Source: Cheilinus undulatus (taxonomy: Eukaryota; Chordata; Actinopteri; Labriformes; Labridae). From it: DNA of 64,000 nt. Position 1 is the first letter of the stretch; the number at the start of each line of letters is the position of its first letter. Shown piece after piece: positions 1 through 11,294 of this stretch. The stretch is from NCBI RefSeq assembly GCF_018320785.1, contig NC_054868.1, forward strand, positions 48,870,874 to 48,934,873, written 5' to 3'. Made by a program: the position numbers and the translations under genes. The notes below the pieces were generated by a model. It saw only the letters and a program-made list of their open reading frames with translations. It was not told where the DNA came from and ran no database searches.

Positions 1-429
1 AGCGATGACTAACTCAAAATCCCTCCATACTGCTGATGATATTAAGCCTTTGGTTAACCAGGAAAACCTCACTGGGACTAAAGTTCTGTTTTATGAGAAA
101 GCTCTGGTCAAACTTTCCCACTTTCCCTGCATAGTCCCCAGGAATACTGAGCATGCGCAGAGAGATAGGGTTGCTTTGATGTCACCGTGCATACATAATT
201 AGCCATGTGCTTGCCGTCTGAGGAGATAAACAACCCCAGCACCGCAGGACAGTAGATGTAGTCAGATCAGGCAACTCTAAGTTTATATTAACGCATTCTC
301 ACAACATATCTTCTAGGTTACACAAATGCAAGTATTCAGTATTTACTTATCTGGTCATTTGCATGTTTTCTGCTGGACATTTTGACCGGTTATGTTTTTA
401 TCTGCCGGATTCCGCCCTTTTTACCGGCC
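1..429. other. Unassigned flank
   Basis: No coding exon or known element could be supported here. The open frame at 5-202 has no recognisable domain or splice context. Positions 385-465 are rich in CCGG/CCGGT words in both orientations (for example accggccaatgaccggtaat), which looks like a small palindromic repeat next to the LINE-like tail that follows. The first exons of the Ig receptor (signal peptide) could lie here or upstream of the window; I could not identify them. Confidence 0.3.
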
Positions 430-735
430 AATGACCGGTAATTGCCGGCTAACGGAAACTCAGGCTACACCCATGCATGTGTGGGTTCTCTCCAGGTTCT
501 CCGGCTTCCTCCCACCACCAATTAACCTAATGCTCGTTAGGTTAATTGGTGACTCTAAATTGCCTGTAGGTGTGAATGTGAGCATGCCTGGTTGTCTGTC
601 TCTATATGTCAGTCTGACTGGCGACCAGTCCAGGGTGTATCCCGCCTCTTGCCTAATGACAGCAGGGATAGGCTCCAGCACCCCTGCGAACCCAAAATGG
701 GATAAGTGGTAAAGAAAACGGATGGATTGATGGCA
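430..735 (+). repeat. Teleost interspersed repeat, LINE-type 3' tail
   Basis: The stretch carries landmark phrases of a very common fish repeat: ttaggttaattggtgactct, then gtctgtctctatatgtcagt, then gactggcgaccagtccaggg, then gacagcagggataggctcca, closing with a GGATGGATTGATGG-type tail at about 715-732. A tail of short GATG-like repeats is usual for non-LTR retrotransposon 3' ends. Family membership is from memory; the exact LINE clade is not determined. The open frames here on both strands are part of the repeat and not genes. Confidence 0.7.
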
Positions 736-837
736 CCACTGCCTTTAAAATCTTGCCATGATACACAACAACACTTTAAGTACCATGCATTATAATGTAT
801 ACACAAGCCAAAGTAATGCATCTTTATTACTGTCCAG

Positions 838-942
838 ATTCTGTAACATCGACCTGCTTTAGTGTGACCTACGCAAAAGGGAAAACCTGCTTATATAAGC
901 AGACATCAGTGGATGAGCCCTGCTCCATCACATACCCCAGAG
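838..942 (+). pseudogene. Truncated V-set exon of the Ig receptor
   Basis: After an acceptor at 831-837 the open frame reads TCFSVTYAKGKTC then EPCSITYP and reaches a good donor (gag|gtgaac) at 943. This matches the beginning of the V-like domain encoded by exon 2310-2651 (WRVNYVSRTICALEGSS) up to the first conserved cysteine region. The rest of the domain (W core, D-x-A-x-Y, second cysteine) is missing, making the exon 105 nt instead of about 340. Phase (1 to 1) is still compatible with the next exon, so it could be spliced in, but the domain would not fold as a normal V-set. Confidence 0.55.
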
Positions 943-3900
943 GTGAACTTTGCTGAAACCCACAGACCTTTAAACTCCATACATCTGATTCCTCTTTATC
1001 TTAAAATATCAGTTAACCTCACTTATTATCATCTTTAACATTAATTTAACACAACTGAAACTAAAGTAAATATGAAACCATGTCTGTTATTAGTACATTC
1101 AACTGTGCACACTTTTATTGTAGACTGTGAAATGCCACTGTTAACAGCTGAGAATGTATCTTCCATATTCCAACAGAATTAACTGTTCAAAAGACTTTAG
1201 CAGGAAGCAAAGTCATGCTGACATGTGACACCAGCTGTCCTCTGAATGACTCTGAAACGTCCTACAGCTGGTACAGAGATGGGAAAGACAATCCATTTTT
1301 TAGGGATCAGAGTTTTTATCTTGATGTTCACACTGGCGGCAAATTTACCTGTGCTGTGAAAAGCAACAAGGATTTGATCTCTGCTGAAACCTGTGAGTAG
1401 AAACTGATCTAATTTGGTTGATTTCTCCGGCCAAAACTTTTGTGCTGTTTTCTAGCATAATATGTGACCCATATGTAGCACTCCGGTTGCCTGCATGGTA
1501 GGGGTGAAACGGTTTACACAGATCATGCCTTTGTTTGAAACATATATTTGAATCAATAAATCCTTTGCTCCATCTAGTGTTATTTAGAACTATCAGTAGT
1601 AGTTGGTACAGCCTGTGATAAATTAAGCAAGAGAGAAAAAGTCGAAAACGAATAAAACATGGAAAATGAAATCAACACGGAAAACAACCTAATATTTCCA
1701 CATTAAAAAAATAAATACAAATGAATACAGCATAAAATGCAAATTAAAATGCATTGTTTTTAGAGCAATTTATCATATTTACGATGTACAAAGTGTGCTG
1801 TTGCTATGTTTTTAATAAAATTCCACCACAGTAATTACTTGCGCTAAATCCTGACTCATGTTTGGAAGTGAAGGATCACAGACTCATTCAAACACAGGTA
1901 GGGGCGCTGATGTCAGTGTTTTATGCTTCCTCAGGTCTTTGAATAGTCTTTAAAATGTATTAGCAGCAGTAATGTATTCCAGCCTATCTGCTTTCACATA
2001 TGGAGGCTTTTTAAAAGAGATAAGAGAGGAAAGGGAAGCAGGTCTCACATACAAAAACCGTTACACACCTACTGTATGGAGTAAAATACTACAGTCACAT
2101 AATATATTCTATGGCCCCAATTCCAAAAAAGCTGGAGCAATGTTTAAAATTTCATGAAAACATAAGTCAATGATTTTAAAATCTCGTAAACCCATATTTT
2201 CTTCACAACAGAACATAAACAACATGCTAATGAAAAGTGAGGCATTTTACCATTTCATGAAAAATACTGGCTCATTTTGAATATGAAATGTCCTAAATCT
2301 TGATTTTAGGTCTTGCTGAAACCAACTGCTGGAGAGTGAACTATGTCAGCAGGACAATCTGTGCTCTTGAAGGCTCTTCACTGAACATTACAAGTGAATA
2401 TTTGCATCCTTCAGATCAGCAGCCCAAGTATAAACATTGGTATAAATTAAAGAATGGTAGAGTGGAGGATGCTGAGATGATGACTGAGGCTGTGGATCGA
2501 GTCAAGTTCTATGACAACATGAAGAACCAACACATCCTTGAAATGAAGAACCTGAAGAAGAATGACTCAGCAGAATACAGATTCAGACTGCAACAAAGGT
2601 CAAAGAACTGGATAAAGCCCAATCTACCTGGAATTAGGATGACAGTTACAGGTAACTCCTACACATCTTTAAACATGTCTTGCTTCCTCACAGCTCCCCA
2701 CAACGGGGTGGGTCATCAGTTCTTATGGTTCAGATCAGATGACAGATTTTTTTTCAATGATCAGATTATTTTCTGGCTCATCACAAAAAAGAAAGAAAAA
2801 AAACAGCCATTCTTTTCACTGTATTCTTCTTTTAAACTTACAAAGCACAGATTTTCATGCAAAGCTTCAATCTGAACTGATTTTGCCTGGTCTGAGAACA
2901 GACTGAACCAAAAAGCTTCAAGGCAGTAGCTGTGGGCGGGATTTAGATGTAGAGCAAGCCAATAGCAATGGCTGTTGCCAATGTAATGAGTAGCTTATAC
3001 GTAGCTTTAGTATAGCAGCAGTTTGTCTTCTAAAGAGCACATTCAGTATGCTCCTAAAAAGCTAAAGGTTTTACTTGGTTTTTACTACAGAGGCAAGTCC
3101 TGTTTCTCTTTTGTGGTCAAAAAGAAAATGGTTGAGAATACCTTTTTACATAATCTTGATTAGCGACGTTTTGTACATGAATGCCTCTGCATTTGTTGGA
3201 CAGTGTCTATCATGGAGCTCTGAGATTTATACCCAAACTGTGGATTTCTGGCTCCCCATTGTACTTTGTATTCTAAAGTGAGTTGGATTTCTTTAGGTAC
3301 ACATCATCTTGGACATTGGTACATGTTCATCTACAAAGCCATTCTCCCCAAAACTCTGGATTACCTTTCCTCTTTTTTAATCCTGCAGGATGGATCACAC
3401 AACCTGTGATTGTGTATTGTGACACAACCAAAATTAGGGTTAGGGTTAGATCATGTTTCAGCTCTAGCAGACAAGCCTTATGATCTAAAACACTTCATAC
3501 CGACGGTATCCTTCTTTTCAGATCTAAGGGTGACATTCAGTCCATCTGCAGAGGTGACAGAAGGTCAAAAAGTCACACTGACCTGCAGCACCAGCTGTCC
3601 TCTGACTGATGATGCAAACTACATTTGGTACTGGAACACACAACTTTTGACCCCGCAAGAGAACCAAAACAAACATCTGATTGTAGAAGTAGCCAGAATA
3701 CAACACGCAGGAAACTACTCCTGTGCTGTCAACACCCTGAACAACACCAGATCCAACGAGAAGACTCTCACTGTCCACAGGAAAATGGGAACATGGATCC
3801 TAGCTGCAGTTGCAGGAGCCACGGCTGCGTTTCTGGTTATAACAGTTCTTGCTGTTGTCTGTTGTATAAGGTGAGCAACACCATCCTCTGTTTCAGAGTC

Positions 3901-4291
3901 CAGAAATTATCACACACTAACCTGGCATCACCCATTGATTTTCATATAATTTCATTTCACTCTTCAGAAAAAAGACCACCACTCATACTCCTCAGACAGA
4001 AACATCTTCCAACACAGAACAGGTAACAACTGGAAATGTGAAACTCTGTTGCTCTATAGACAGAAGAACAAACAATGCCTTAAAGTGATTGTAATTGTCT
4101 TTTCGCCCCATCAGCAAAACTCTGCTTCACTGTATGAGAACACACCAGCTCCACCAGCACAGCAGGATGATCTCCACTACAGTAGAATTTACTTCTCAAA
4201 CAACCACCCAGAACCTCCCTATTCCAACATCCAGCCAAGTCTGCACCAAGAACAGGACGATGTGCAGTACAGTACTGTCGTATTCAGATGA
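838..4291 (+). CDS. Ig-superfamily inhibitory receptor, CD22-like, 5' end not found
   Basis: Six exons join in phase: 838-942, 1177-1392, 2310-2651, 3522-3870, 3968-4022 and 4115-4291 (stop TGA 4289-4291). They encode, in order, a truncated V-like domain, a C2-like domain (LTCDTSCPLNDS...YSWYRDG...FTCAVKS), a full V-like domain (ICALEGSSLNITSEY...DSAEYRFR), a second C2-like domain (LTCSTSCPLTDD...YIWYWN...AGNYSCAV), a transmembrane helix (about WILAAVAGATAAFLVITVLA) and a cytoplasmic tail. The tail holds LHYSRI and VQYSTV, which fit the ITIM pattern (I/V/L/S)xYxx(I/V/L), plus PPYSNI and SLYENT. Phosphorylated ITIMs recruit SHP phosphatases, so an inhibitory leukocyte receptor is likely; this is inference from the family. 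The second C2 domain and the helix share one exon. The alternating V/C2 layout resembles fish CD22-like multigene receptors. No signal peptide was seen, so the start is open, and a partial or decaying copy is possible. Confidence 0.75.
1393..2309 (+). other. Intron of the Ig receptor gene
   Basis: AT-rich intron sequence without a recognisable gene. Its open frame at 1972-2157 has no domain. No transposon ends were identified. Confidence 0.5.
2652..3521 (+). other. Intron of the Ig receptor gene with a short telomere-like tract
   Basis: The intron begins with gtaact and ends with a pyrimidine tract and ttcag. Around 2690-2780 the frame CFLTAPHNGVGHQFLWFRSDDRFFF stays open downstream of the donor, but this is read-through sequence. 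Positions 2930-3060 resemble a dispersed repeat with no second copy in this window. A telomere-like tract lies at 3434-3449. Confidence 0.45.
3434..3449 (+). repeat. Interstitial telomere-like repeat
   Basis: Two and two-thirds TTAGGG units (ttagggttagggttag). Similar short tracts occur at 23009-23023 (CCTAACCCTAACCCT) and 27334-27356 in pla2g6 introns. Confidence 0.8.
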
Positions 4292-5362
4292 CATACAGTA
4301 GCTCCTCGGAAGTGCTGGGCAAGAAATCCATTTTCAATTTTAATCACATTTTTGGTTTGCAACCATCATGAAATCAATGTGATCTTGCCAAAAGATGAGT
4401 ATGTACAATTTCTGCACTGAAGTACACACACACCCACACACACATACAAACATAAATATACATTATGGAGGCTGCAATTAGTTGTGAGTTAGGACGCCCA
4501 AACACACCACATAGAAACCCTCCACACTTGGCATTTTCAGCGAGTTGAGACCAGAATTGTTCAATGAACACTGTGTGAAACAAGGTGTATTACAAACGGA
4601 GAACTGGATTTTTTTTCTTTCATAAACTTCGCACAATGATGGAGAGATGCCTTTAAAAGTGTTCTTCTATGTTCATGATAGAAGCAAGGCCAGGGCACAT
4701 GTGCATTCACATACTGCATTCATCACAAACATGAAAGTGCTCTTTTAAAGGCATTTCTCCCTCATTGTGATTTACATATGAACGAAAACAAAACTTTGGT
4801 TTTGTGGTTGGTAAATGGGCCTAATGAAGTTACTCCTTAATTTAAAAACAGAAGTAAACAGTGGAGATGGGTGGAGATAGGCAGTGTTCTGGACATACCA
4901 TGCTATTGTTTGGGTTGAGGGTCGCCTGACAGCAGAATTTCACACACCGTGTTCAAACAATTATTGGGCTGCATGCCATGCACTTCTTTTGTGCATGGTT
5001 TTTGTCATTTGTAGTAAATGTTTCAGTGTTTATGTATTTTTGCAACAAGATTACAGGGCCAATACTTATAAAAGTTAATTTATATGTATTTTTTCATAAT
5101 AATAAATAATCGCCATAATAATCATCATCATATTTTATGTTATAATTTACATTTTTTACTTTTTTGTTTTATATATCACCTGTTTTTTTTAAGTGTTCTA
5201 TATGTTAATTTTCATTAAATGCCTTAGATGTAAAAGTTGTAAAATCAGTGAGTAATTGTGTTTGATAATTGTGATCTAATTATCAATTGACATAATTGTG
5301 ATTGTAATACTTGTAATAATTGAGCAGCCCTACTCCTTGGTGCATTATTTTGTAATAAGAAT
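4292..5362. other. 3' flank of the Ig receptor gene
   Basis: Non-coding. It contains the receptor 3'UTR, a short CA-type microsatellite at about 4425-4450 and a foldback repeat at 4634-4768. No polyadenylation signal close to the stop was obvious, so the transcript end is not assigned. Confidence 0.45.
4634..4768. repeat. Foldback (inverted) repeat
   Basis: The arm at 4634-4672 (reading tggagagatgcctttaaaag) is the imperfect reverse complement of the arm at 4730-4768 (reading cttttaaaggcatttctccc), with a spacer of about 57 bp. It can form a long hairpin and looks like a small MITE. No target-site duplication was established. Confidence 0.65.
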
Positions 5363-6318
5363 TAGGGATGCACGATATTATCGGCCAGATATCAGTATTT
5401 GCAGATGTTAGCAAAAAAGGCCAAACATATAGTGCTTAACAAATTTATAAGACCACCACCCAAAGTAAGGTTTATGCCACAGCTGCCCAAAATTAACAGC
5501 ATTGGTAATTACCAAAATCATTATTTATGTTTCTGCAATGGTTAATACACCAATATGTAGAAGCTCTTTAACCCGAATGATATTTTTAGTGCTAAAATAT
5601 AAGTATTATTGTTATCCATTAATTTTCAATTTTACTCATTTTCCAAAAAACTAAAAAAATAGTAAAGCACATTATTATTTCTTGATTAATATGCCAAATT
5701 ATAGTTATTTACTTGCATTCCTGAACAGAAAAATGAGTTTTAGTGGTTGAATGTTATGCTTGATTCATTTCTGACTTCTCAGAGAAGCCCAGTGAGCCGG
5801 CTCAAATTTTGGTGAATTCACTTTGAAATTCCTCATTCCTGTTCAAAATGGTAAAACGTGGAGAGTTGACTGAAAATGAAAGAGTCTGCATTAAAGCACC
5901 TCATGATGCTGGATGGTCTTTGAGACAAATATGACAGGTGGTCTAATACATTTGTTAAGCACTGTAGGTATCAGCAGATATCCAAATTTTTGCCGGTATT
6001 TACATCCATTATTTTGGCTGTGCATATTAGCATATATCAACTGTAAATTGATGGATTATTGGAGTTTTAGGCAGGACCAACAGACCTATGTAAGTTAAGA
6101 TCTTTTTCTTTATTTATTCTCATTCTTTGAACTTTAGAGTGTGTTTTCCAACAAAAACATTTTTTTTATCCTCAAACCTAAAATTGTGATCAAAGGACTG
6201 GGCTTTTAGTAATGTAAAACATATTTAAATATTGGTATCAATATCGGTATTGGCTAAGATGAATCTGTAAATATTGGCATATCAGATATCGGCAGAAACA
6301 CAATATTGTCCATCTCTA
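5363..6318. mobile_element. hAT-like MITE (host of a nested Tc1-like MITE)
   Basis: The left end reads tagggatgcacgatattatc and the right end reads ccgata-like words ending in gtccatctcta, the reverse complement of a degenerate tagggatg terminus. The left end resembles that of the hAT element at 7566-9183. Flanking 8-bp sequences (ataagaat and atatctat) agree at only 5 of 8 positions, so the target duplication is degenerate or the right boundary is off by a few bases. A separate TIR element sits inside at 5430-5964. Confidence 0.55.
5430..5964 (+). mobile_element. Tc1/mariner-type internally deleted element with TA duplication
   Basis: Terminal inverted repeats are readable: left tagtgcttaacaaatttata and right end complementary to cagtgcttaacaaatgtatt, each continuing into AGACCACC. 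TA dinucleotides at 5428-5429 and 5965-5966 fit the TA target duplication of Tc1/mariner elements. A 28-codon open frame at 5848-5931 (MVKRGELTENERVCI...DAGWSLRQI, stop at 5932) matches the N-terminal helix-turn-helix start of fish Tc1-like transposases. The rest of the transposase is absent, so this is a non-autonomous deletion derivative. Confidence 0.75.
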
Positions 6319-6488
6319 ATATCTATAAAAGCCCATTTTTGTACCTTTTTCTAAAGCTGTAAGAGTGTGTGATGAGCATTCTGATGAGTGCTCTATAGAA
6401 AACACTTTCCAAAGTGCTTTAGAGCAGAATGAGGAGTCAGTTACTTCTTACAAGGACAATGATACATTTGAATTTTTTTCGGTGTAGG

Positions 6489-6490
6489 TT

Positions 6491-6549
<59 letters not shown>
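6489..6549. repeat. (TA)n microsatellite followed by a T tract
   Basis: A run of alternating TA from about 6492 to 6520 passes directly into about 28 T residues. The T tract on this strand may be the reverse of a retroposon poly(A) tail, but no retroposon body was recognised next to it. Confidence 0.9.
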
Positions 6550-6551
<2 letters not shown>

Positions 6552-7565
6552 CATTTATAAGATTAACTTTTGGACTTTATTTTGCCTCTCTGATCTGCTG
6601 CACCTCTGCTACAATTTAATTTTCAATAAAAGCAAAGAAAACTGTGGGTGAATTGCTTGAGCTAGCACACAGCAAAGTACAAGAAGATACAAGTTTATGT
6701 TTAAAGAGTAAATTGACAACAGATCACAGAAGAAAGTGTTCAATCCATATTCTGTCTCACTTGCTATTTTTAAAGGGAAATGTGTTTGTGCGAGCAGATA
6801 ACAGGAACCTTGCTCTATCACATATCTGAAGCATTGTGTTTCTCAAACATTTGCATTGGACTCAGGAACGTACTTGAAGTGGTTATAAGTAGGTCAAGAG
6901 AGCCGCCTCACTCAAAACCACACGGTTCCTTTACGCAGATTGGTGAAGCCACACAAGACACAGAAACAGCATGCAAAATAAACTGCTGTGGCAGGCTATA
7001 TACTATCTATGAGGCTAACTTTTAAGTTACCTTGTGGTATGTTTTAAGTTTGCTGAGAATCCCACATAGGAACAATGATCAACACAGGGCTGGGCCATCA
7101 TCTCAAAAGAAAGAGCACATCCCTTTAAACTAAATCCTACAGGTACTTCCACTATTTTGCATTCAAAACTGCTATTTTTACGATTCTACTGTCTTAAACT
7201 GAGGGCAATTGACTTCCTGTTTAGATATGGACCTGCTTTAATTCACACCAAACATTTTAACATGAACTTACTCAGGGAAAAAGGAGCTTTTTATGGATCT
7301 TAAAGGACAGACAGTAAAAAGGTAAATGTTTGATAACACAGGGTTCAGATGTCTTTTTGCTTGTCTTCTAAACTGTCTGTGAAGGGTTTTTTTAAAGTGA
7401 AATGAGACAATAAGGAGCAGTGGTCGACCTGTATTCAATCACTGTCGCCGCAAGGGCTGAAGTGGCCATAAGCCTGAGATTAACTGCAATTTATTATAAT
7501 TAATGCACTAATTATGGACCTAATAATGAATTACGATCTATGTGATCAATCTTGACAGTGCTATT
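6550..7565. other. Intergenic stretch
   Basis: No gene recognised. Open frames at 6609-6821 (-), 6644-6829 (+) and 6780-7025 (+) have no domain or conserved-looking motif. Confidence 0.4.
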
Positions 7566-9183
7566 TAGGGATGTACAATATCATCAGTAGTATATCGGTA
7601 TCAGCCGATAATAGCTTAAAAAGTTAATTATCGGTATCGGCCGATAGTAAAATGTACCCCGATGTGTACAGCCGATAATATGACGTCATAATTAAGCGCA
7701 CGCGATGACGCCGGACGTGCGCAAACAACAACAATAAACAACATGTCAGCTGTGTGGGAGAAGTCTGAGGTGAGGGAACAAGGCAGCAAAATAGCTGTTT
7801 GCATCGCTTGTAAAGTACATCAGATGCGTGGAGGAGCTCGACAGCATGCCTTTAATACCTCCAGTTTAATTTTGCATTTAAAAAAAACGCCAACCTGATG
7901 ACTTCAAGGACTATAAAGACTGGCAAAACTTCGTGCCAGGGAAAACTCGGCAGCTGCCTCTACTTAAGTCATTCAACAAAGCTAAAAAAAAAATACCGCA
8001 GTGACCACCCAAAGGTAAGGAGCTGTACAGGAAAATCATTGAATTTATAGCTCTTGATAATCAGCGTTTCAGCTTGGTGGAATATACCGGCTTGTGATAC
8101 ATTTAAAGCCCCGCTACTTTATACCTAGCAGGCACTTATAGCCTTACCTGAACTGCAAAACTTCGTTTCCAGTCACGTAGCGAAGCTCCTCGTTAAAGCT
8201 AAACATATGAGCTTCACCACGGATATATAGACATCATCACGTTTAGCCTCACTGCCTCCGTGGATAGATGAGGATTTTACTCTTAAAAAGTCTGTCCTAC
8301 ACTCACAGGAGTGCTCACTCAGCAGCCGCTTTGATAACGTGTTTAGATAGAGATAAAAAGAACGTGCATGTCGTCCTACGTGACATGCGCGAAACATGGC
8401 AAAAGCAATGACGGGCTTCTGAATGCCGTCTCCTGTGCACGCTCGAAGGTGCACGAAGGTGTGTCCAGCATTGGAGATGTGGGTGTCACTGTGTTGTTAC
8501 AGCGCTGTTTACAGTGAAATGCCCATTAAACTTGGTTGCTTAGTTAGTTTGTGCTGTTTGAAGCAGAATCAGGAGAACTACTGTAGTTGAAGTTTTATTT
8601 CTGTTCATCTCGAGTCTCAGAAATTTAGAATTATAATTAAGCTCTGAACTATAGCTAGTTTTTTTTTTTTTTTTTTTTTTTTTCATTTAAGAATCTGTGT
8701 TGTTGTTTTTTAAAGCCCTTTGTCAGGAGTATCTCAGGGAGCCATCCTGCAAACTGGCTGAGTGATAAGGAGAATCAGTCTAAATGTATAAGCTATTTCT
8801 TCATTGCACTGTGGAGCTCAGAGTAAGCAGGTTATTTTGCTGTGGCTTATTGCCCTCAAAAATGCAGATGACTTTGGCTGCACTGTTAAAAATACATGTA
8901 AGCATGTAATACACATGTAACCCAAAGACATTACTGTAAGTTTGTCATTAGTGTATGGCTGTATTTGGAAAAAAAATTATATATATATCTTCAGTTCTGG
9001 TAAAAAAAATCAAATGTTTTGTCAGTTTGTACAAAAATAGACTACCAATATTTTTAAAAATCGTAGTCCATGATAGAATTGGTGTTTGTAACAGTGGAGA
9101 AAAATGTAATTAAATGTCGGTATTGGCCAAAATTTGTTTCAAAATAACGGATATAGGCAAAAATCAAATATCGTGCATCCCTA
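7566..9183 (+). mobile_element. hAT transposon remnant with perfect 8-bp target duplication
   Basis: The element starts tagggatgtacaatatc and ends with the complement of tagggatgcacgatatttga. It is flanked on both sides by the identical octamer gtgctatt (7558-7565 and 9184-9191), the 8-bp target duplication expected of hAT elements. Inside lie decayed pieces of a BED-zinc-finger hAT transposase (7743-8348). A T tract at 8660-8683 and about 800 bp of non-coding sequence fill the right half, so the catalytic C-terminal part is missing. Confidence 0.85.
7743..8348 (+). pseudogene. Degenerate ZBED-type hAT transposase
   Basis: From the ATG at 7743 the frame reads VWEKSEVREQGSKIAVCIAC then RQHAFNTSSLILHLKK, a BED zinc finger (CxxC, later HL). 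An A-run at about 7880-7887 shifts the frame; beyond it come FIALDNQRFSLVEYTG (family consensus like IALDDQPFSVVED) and, after further frame changes, MSFTTDI...SSRLASLPP and WIDEDFTLKKSVLHSQE, typical of the middle of hAT transposases. Several stops and shifts make it non-functional. The ORF on the opposite strand at 8173-8454 is a shadow. Confidence 0.75.
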
Positions 9184-9191
9184 GTGCTATT

Positions 9192-10912
9192 TTTTATAAA
9201 CAATATTCATCAAAGGACTTATATTTATGAGTTTACCTGCCTTGGCTTACTTTAATGAGCAGAAAGACATCCAGCTGACCCTCTGAAGCACACTTGAGAT
9301 CAACAAGGATCGTCACAGCCAGTTCTAGGAGGTGAAACCAGATTCATGTAGTTGATTAGTCCACGGTCCAGTGGGTAAAATTATAGCCATGAGTTGTCAA
9401 GTAGAACACGTCTGTCAAAATATAATAAAAGGACTGTGAAATTTAAACCTACAAATATGAAACAGTAACCCTGTCACAAATCCAATAGAAGTTCCTAAGG
9501 ATATCTTAATGACTGCAATGTTACTGCTATATAACAAATATTCCTCTTCATAAAGCCTTTTGGGGGTTAGTGAGTCAATGTAGCCCTAAAGATGGAATTC
9601 AAAATACGCATAAGCCACAGAAATGTTTTTTAAAATATAGGCTAAGTGTTGAAAAAAATACCTGGCAAAGACACAGCAGGTGGTCATAAGTTAGCCAACT
9701 TAAAAGCTAGGAAAAGTTTTTTTTTTTCCTTTTCTTGCAAGCAAAATAAATTAAACCATTTTTTTACTACTTAGCTAACAGCCTGGTCGTAACTTGTCAG
9801 TGAAGTCATGCTAGCTAGCTGAAGCTGCATAGCTAAAAAGAAGCTTATGTACGCTTCTGTGGTGGTGCTGGAGTCATGCTAACATAGGCTAACCATAGCT
9901 AACAATGCTATCTACTTAATTTGCCAAGATTTCTCCTACTATGTAGTATTTTTAAGTTAAACTTACTAGTTTCAAACATTTAAAACAAACCAAAAATATC
10001 CACCAGTGTAATTTCCAGGTGACTTCTGCTTGCAACTGACCGTTACGGAAAATAACCACAGCCAATAACTGACGGCCGTTACCTCCGTTAATAATGGTTG
10101 ATGTGTAGGCGACCCTTAGACAAACGAGTCTGTGGTTGTACAACAGACGTCAACAACTTATAAAGCCTTTAAATGCCCCTTATAAAGGTTTTCATTCTAA
10201 TATAAATATAAAGCCATCAGTTAACATTGTGCGTTAGTGTCTTAAAGTTATATACATTTAAAATTGATATAAAATTGTAATTTTAGTTTGGCCTATTAAA
10301 TTAGTTCAAAGAGAATAAATGCCTTGACTAAGTGAAGACTAAAATGTAAGATGTTATTATCGACCGAGATTAGATTCTAAAAACAACCACTGCTGGTTGT
10401 AACCAGCCAATACCCAGAGGTAGAAAAACTGCATGACTATTGTACTCCAGTAAATGTACAGTTAACTTTAAGTGCTGAGTACTCAGTAGCTACTGAGGAG
10501 TTAAACAGTAAAATATGATCTTACCTTACTGGCAATAACAACATGAGAAAAGATCTCCAAGGTTTTTCAGGTAAAGCAACACTTCTATAATAATGTAAAA
10601 TATACAGCAAAATTGGTGGCATTAATTAAACTCATATAGAGCTTAATTTAACTCCAAAGAAGTGCATAATCTGTCTACACTACATATACATGGTTCAGAT
10701 ACTTTAAAAGTTTAATATTTTACAAGATGACAGAGCTGCAGTAACTCTTGTAAATCGGTGGTAATGTGGGTTTCCTCTCGCAGGAGCACCTTCAGTTGCA
10801 GGTGGAAATTCAAACTCAATGGATAACTTCACTCATGGTGCAAATGTGTATCCCATCAAAACCAACAAAATCCACCAGAAACATGACCCTACAGGGATCC
10901 CTGCTCAACACG
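9192..10912. other. Intergenic, repeat-like, no gene
   Basis: AT-rich. Positions 9790-9925 contain many GCTA/TAGC words (gctagctagctgaagctgca), similar in flavour to 27475-27560. No transposon ends or coding exons could be fixed. Tail-to-tail intergenic space between the Ig receptor and pla2g6. Confidence 0.4.
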
Positions 10913-11262
10913 CAACTGCCAAAGTGCATGATGGGGAATCTGCCCACACATTGCCCAAGATTTGAAACTGCAGTGGTCAGAGCTTATATCAGTCGACTCT
11001 TTACAAAGCTGAACTAACACTGGTGTATCATCACTGTCAAATATCTTCAACACTAAAGACCATTTAAGACAGAATAGTTAAAATCAACTCTGAAATGTTT
11101 AACCCTAAGATATCAACACTCTAGTTTTTACTGCGTACAACAGCAGTTTATGGATGTGATTTGGAATTATTCCCTCTCTATAGGCTACTGTAGTCAACAG
11201 AAATGGGAAAGTACAAGAGTATTGTACTCAAGTAAAAGTACAGTTACTCTGATTAAAGTTAC
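10913..11262. repeat. Dispersed repeat, copy 1
   Basis: The block from gcatgatggggaatctgccc through gaactaacactgg...cactgtcaaa and ending near a gtactcaagtaaaagtacag motif is a diverged homologue of 24673-24880. The shared order of words shows common descent as a repeat family. The overlapping open frame at 10766-11017 is not a gene. Confidence 0.65.
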
Positions 11263-11294
11263 CTCTACCCCTGCAAATACCTGGTAATTTTGAT

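Noticed and set aside
5..202. Open frame of 65 codons at the left edge
   Set aside because: No domain, no signal peptide hydrophobic core and no splice context connecting it to the Ig receptor.
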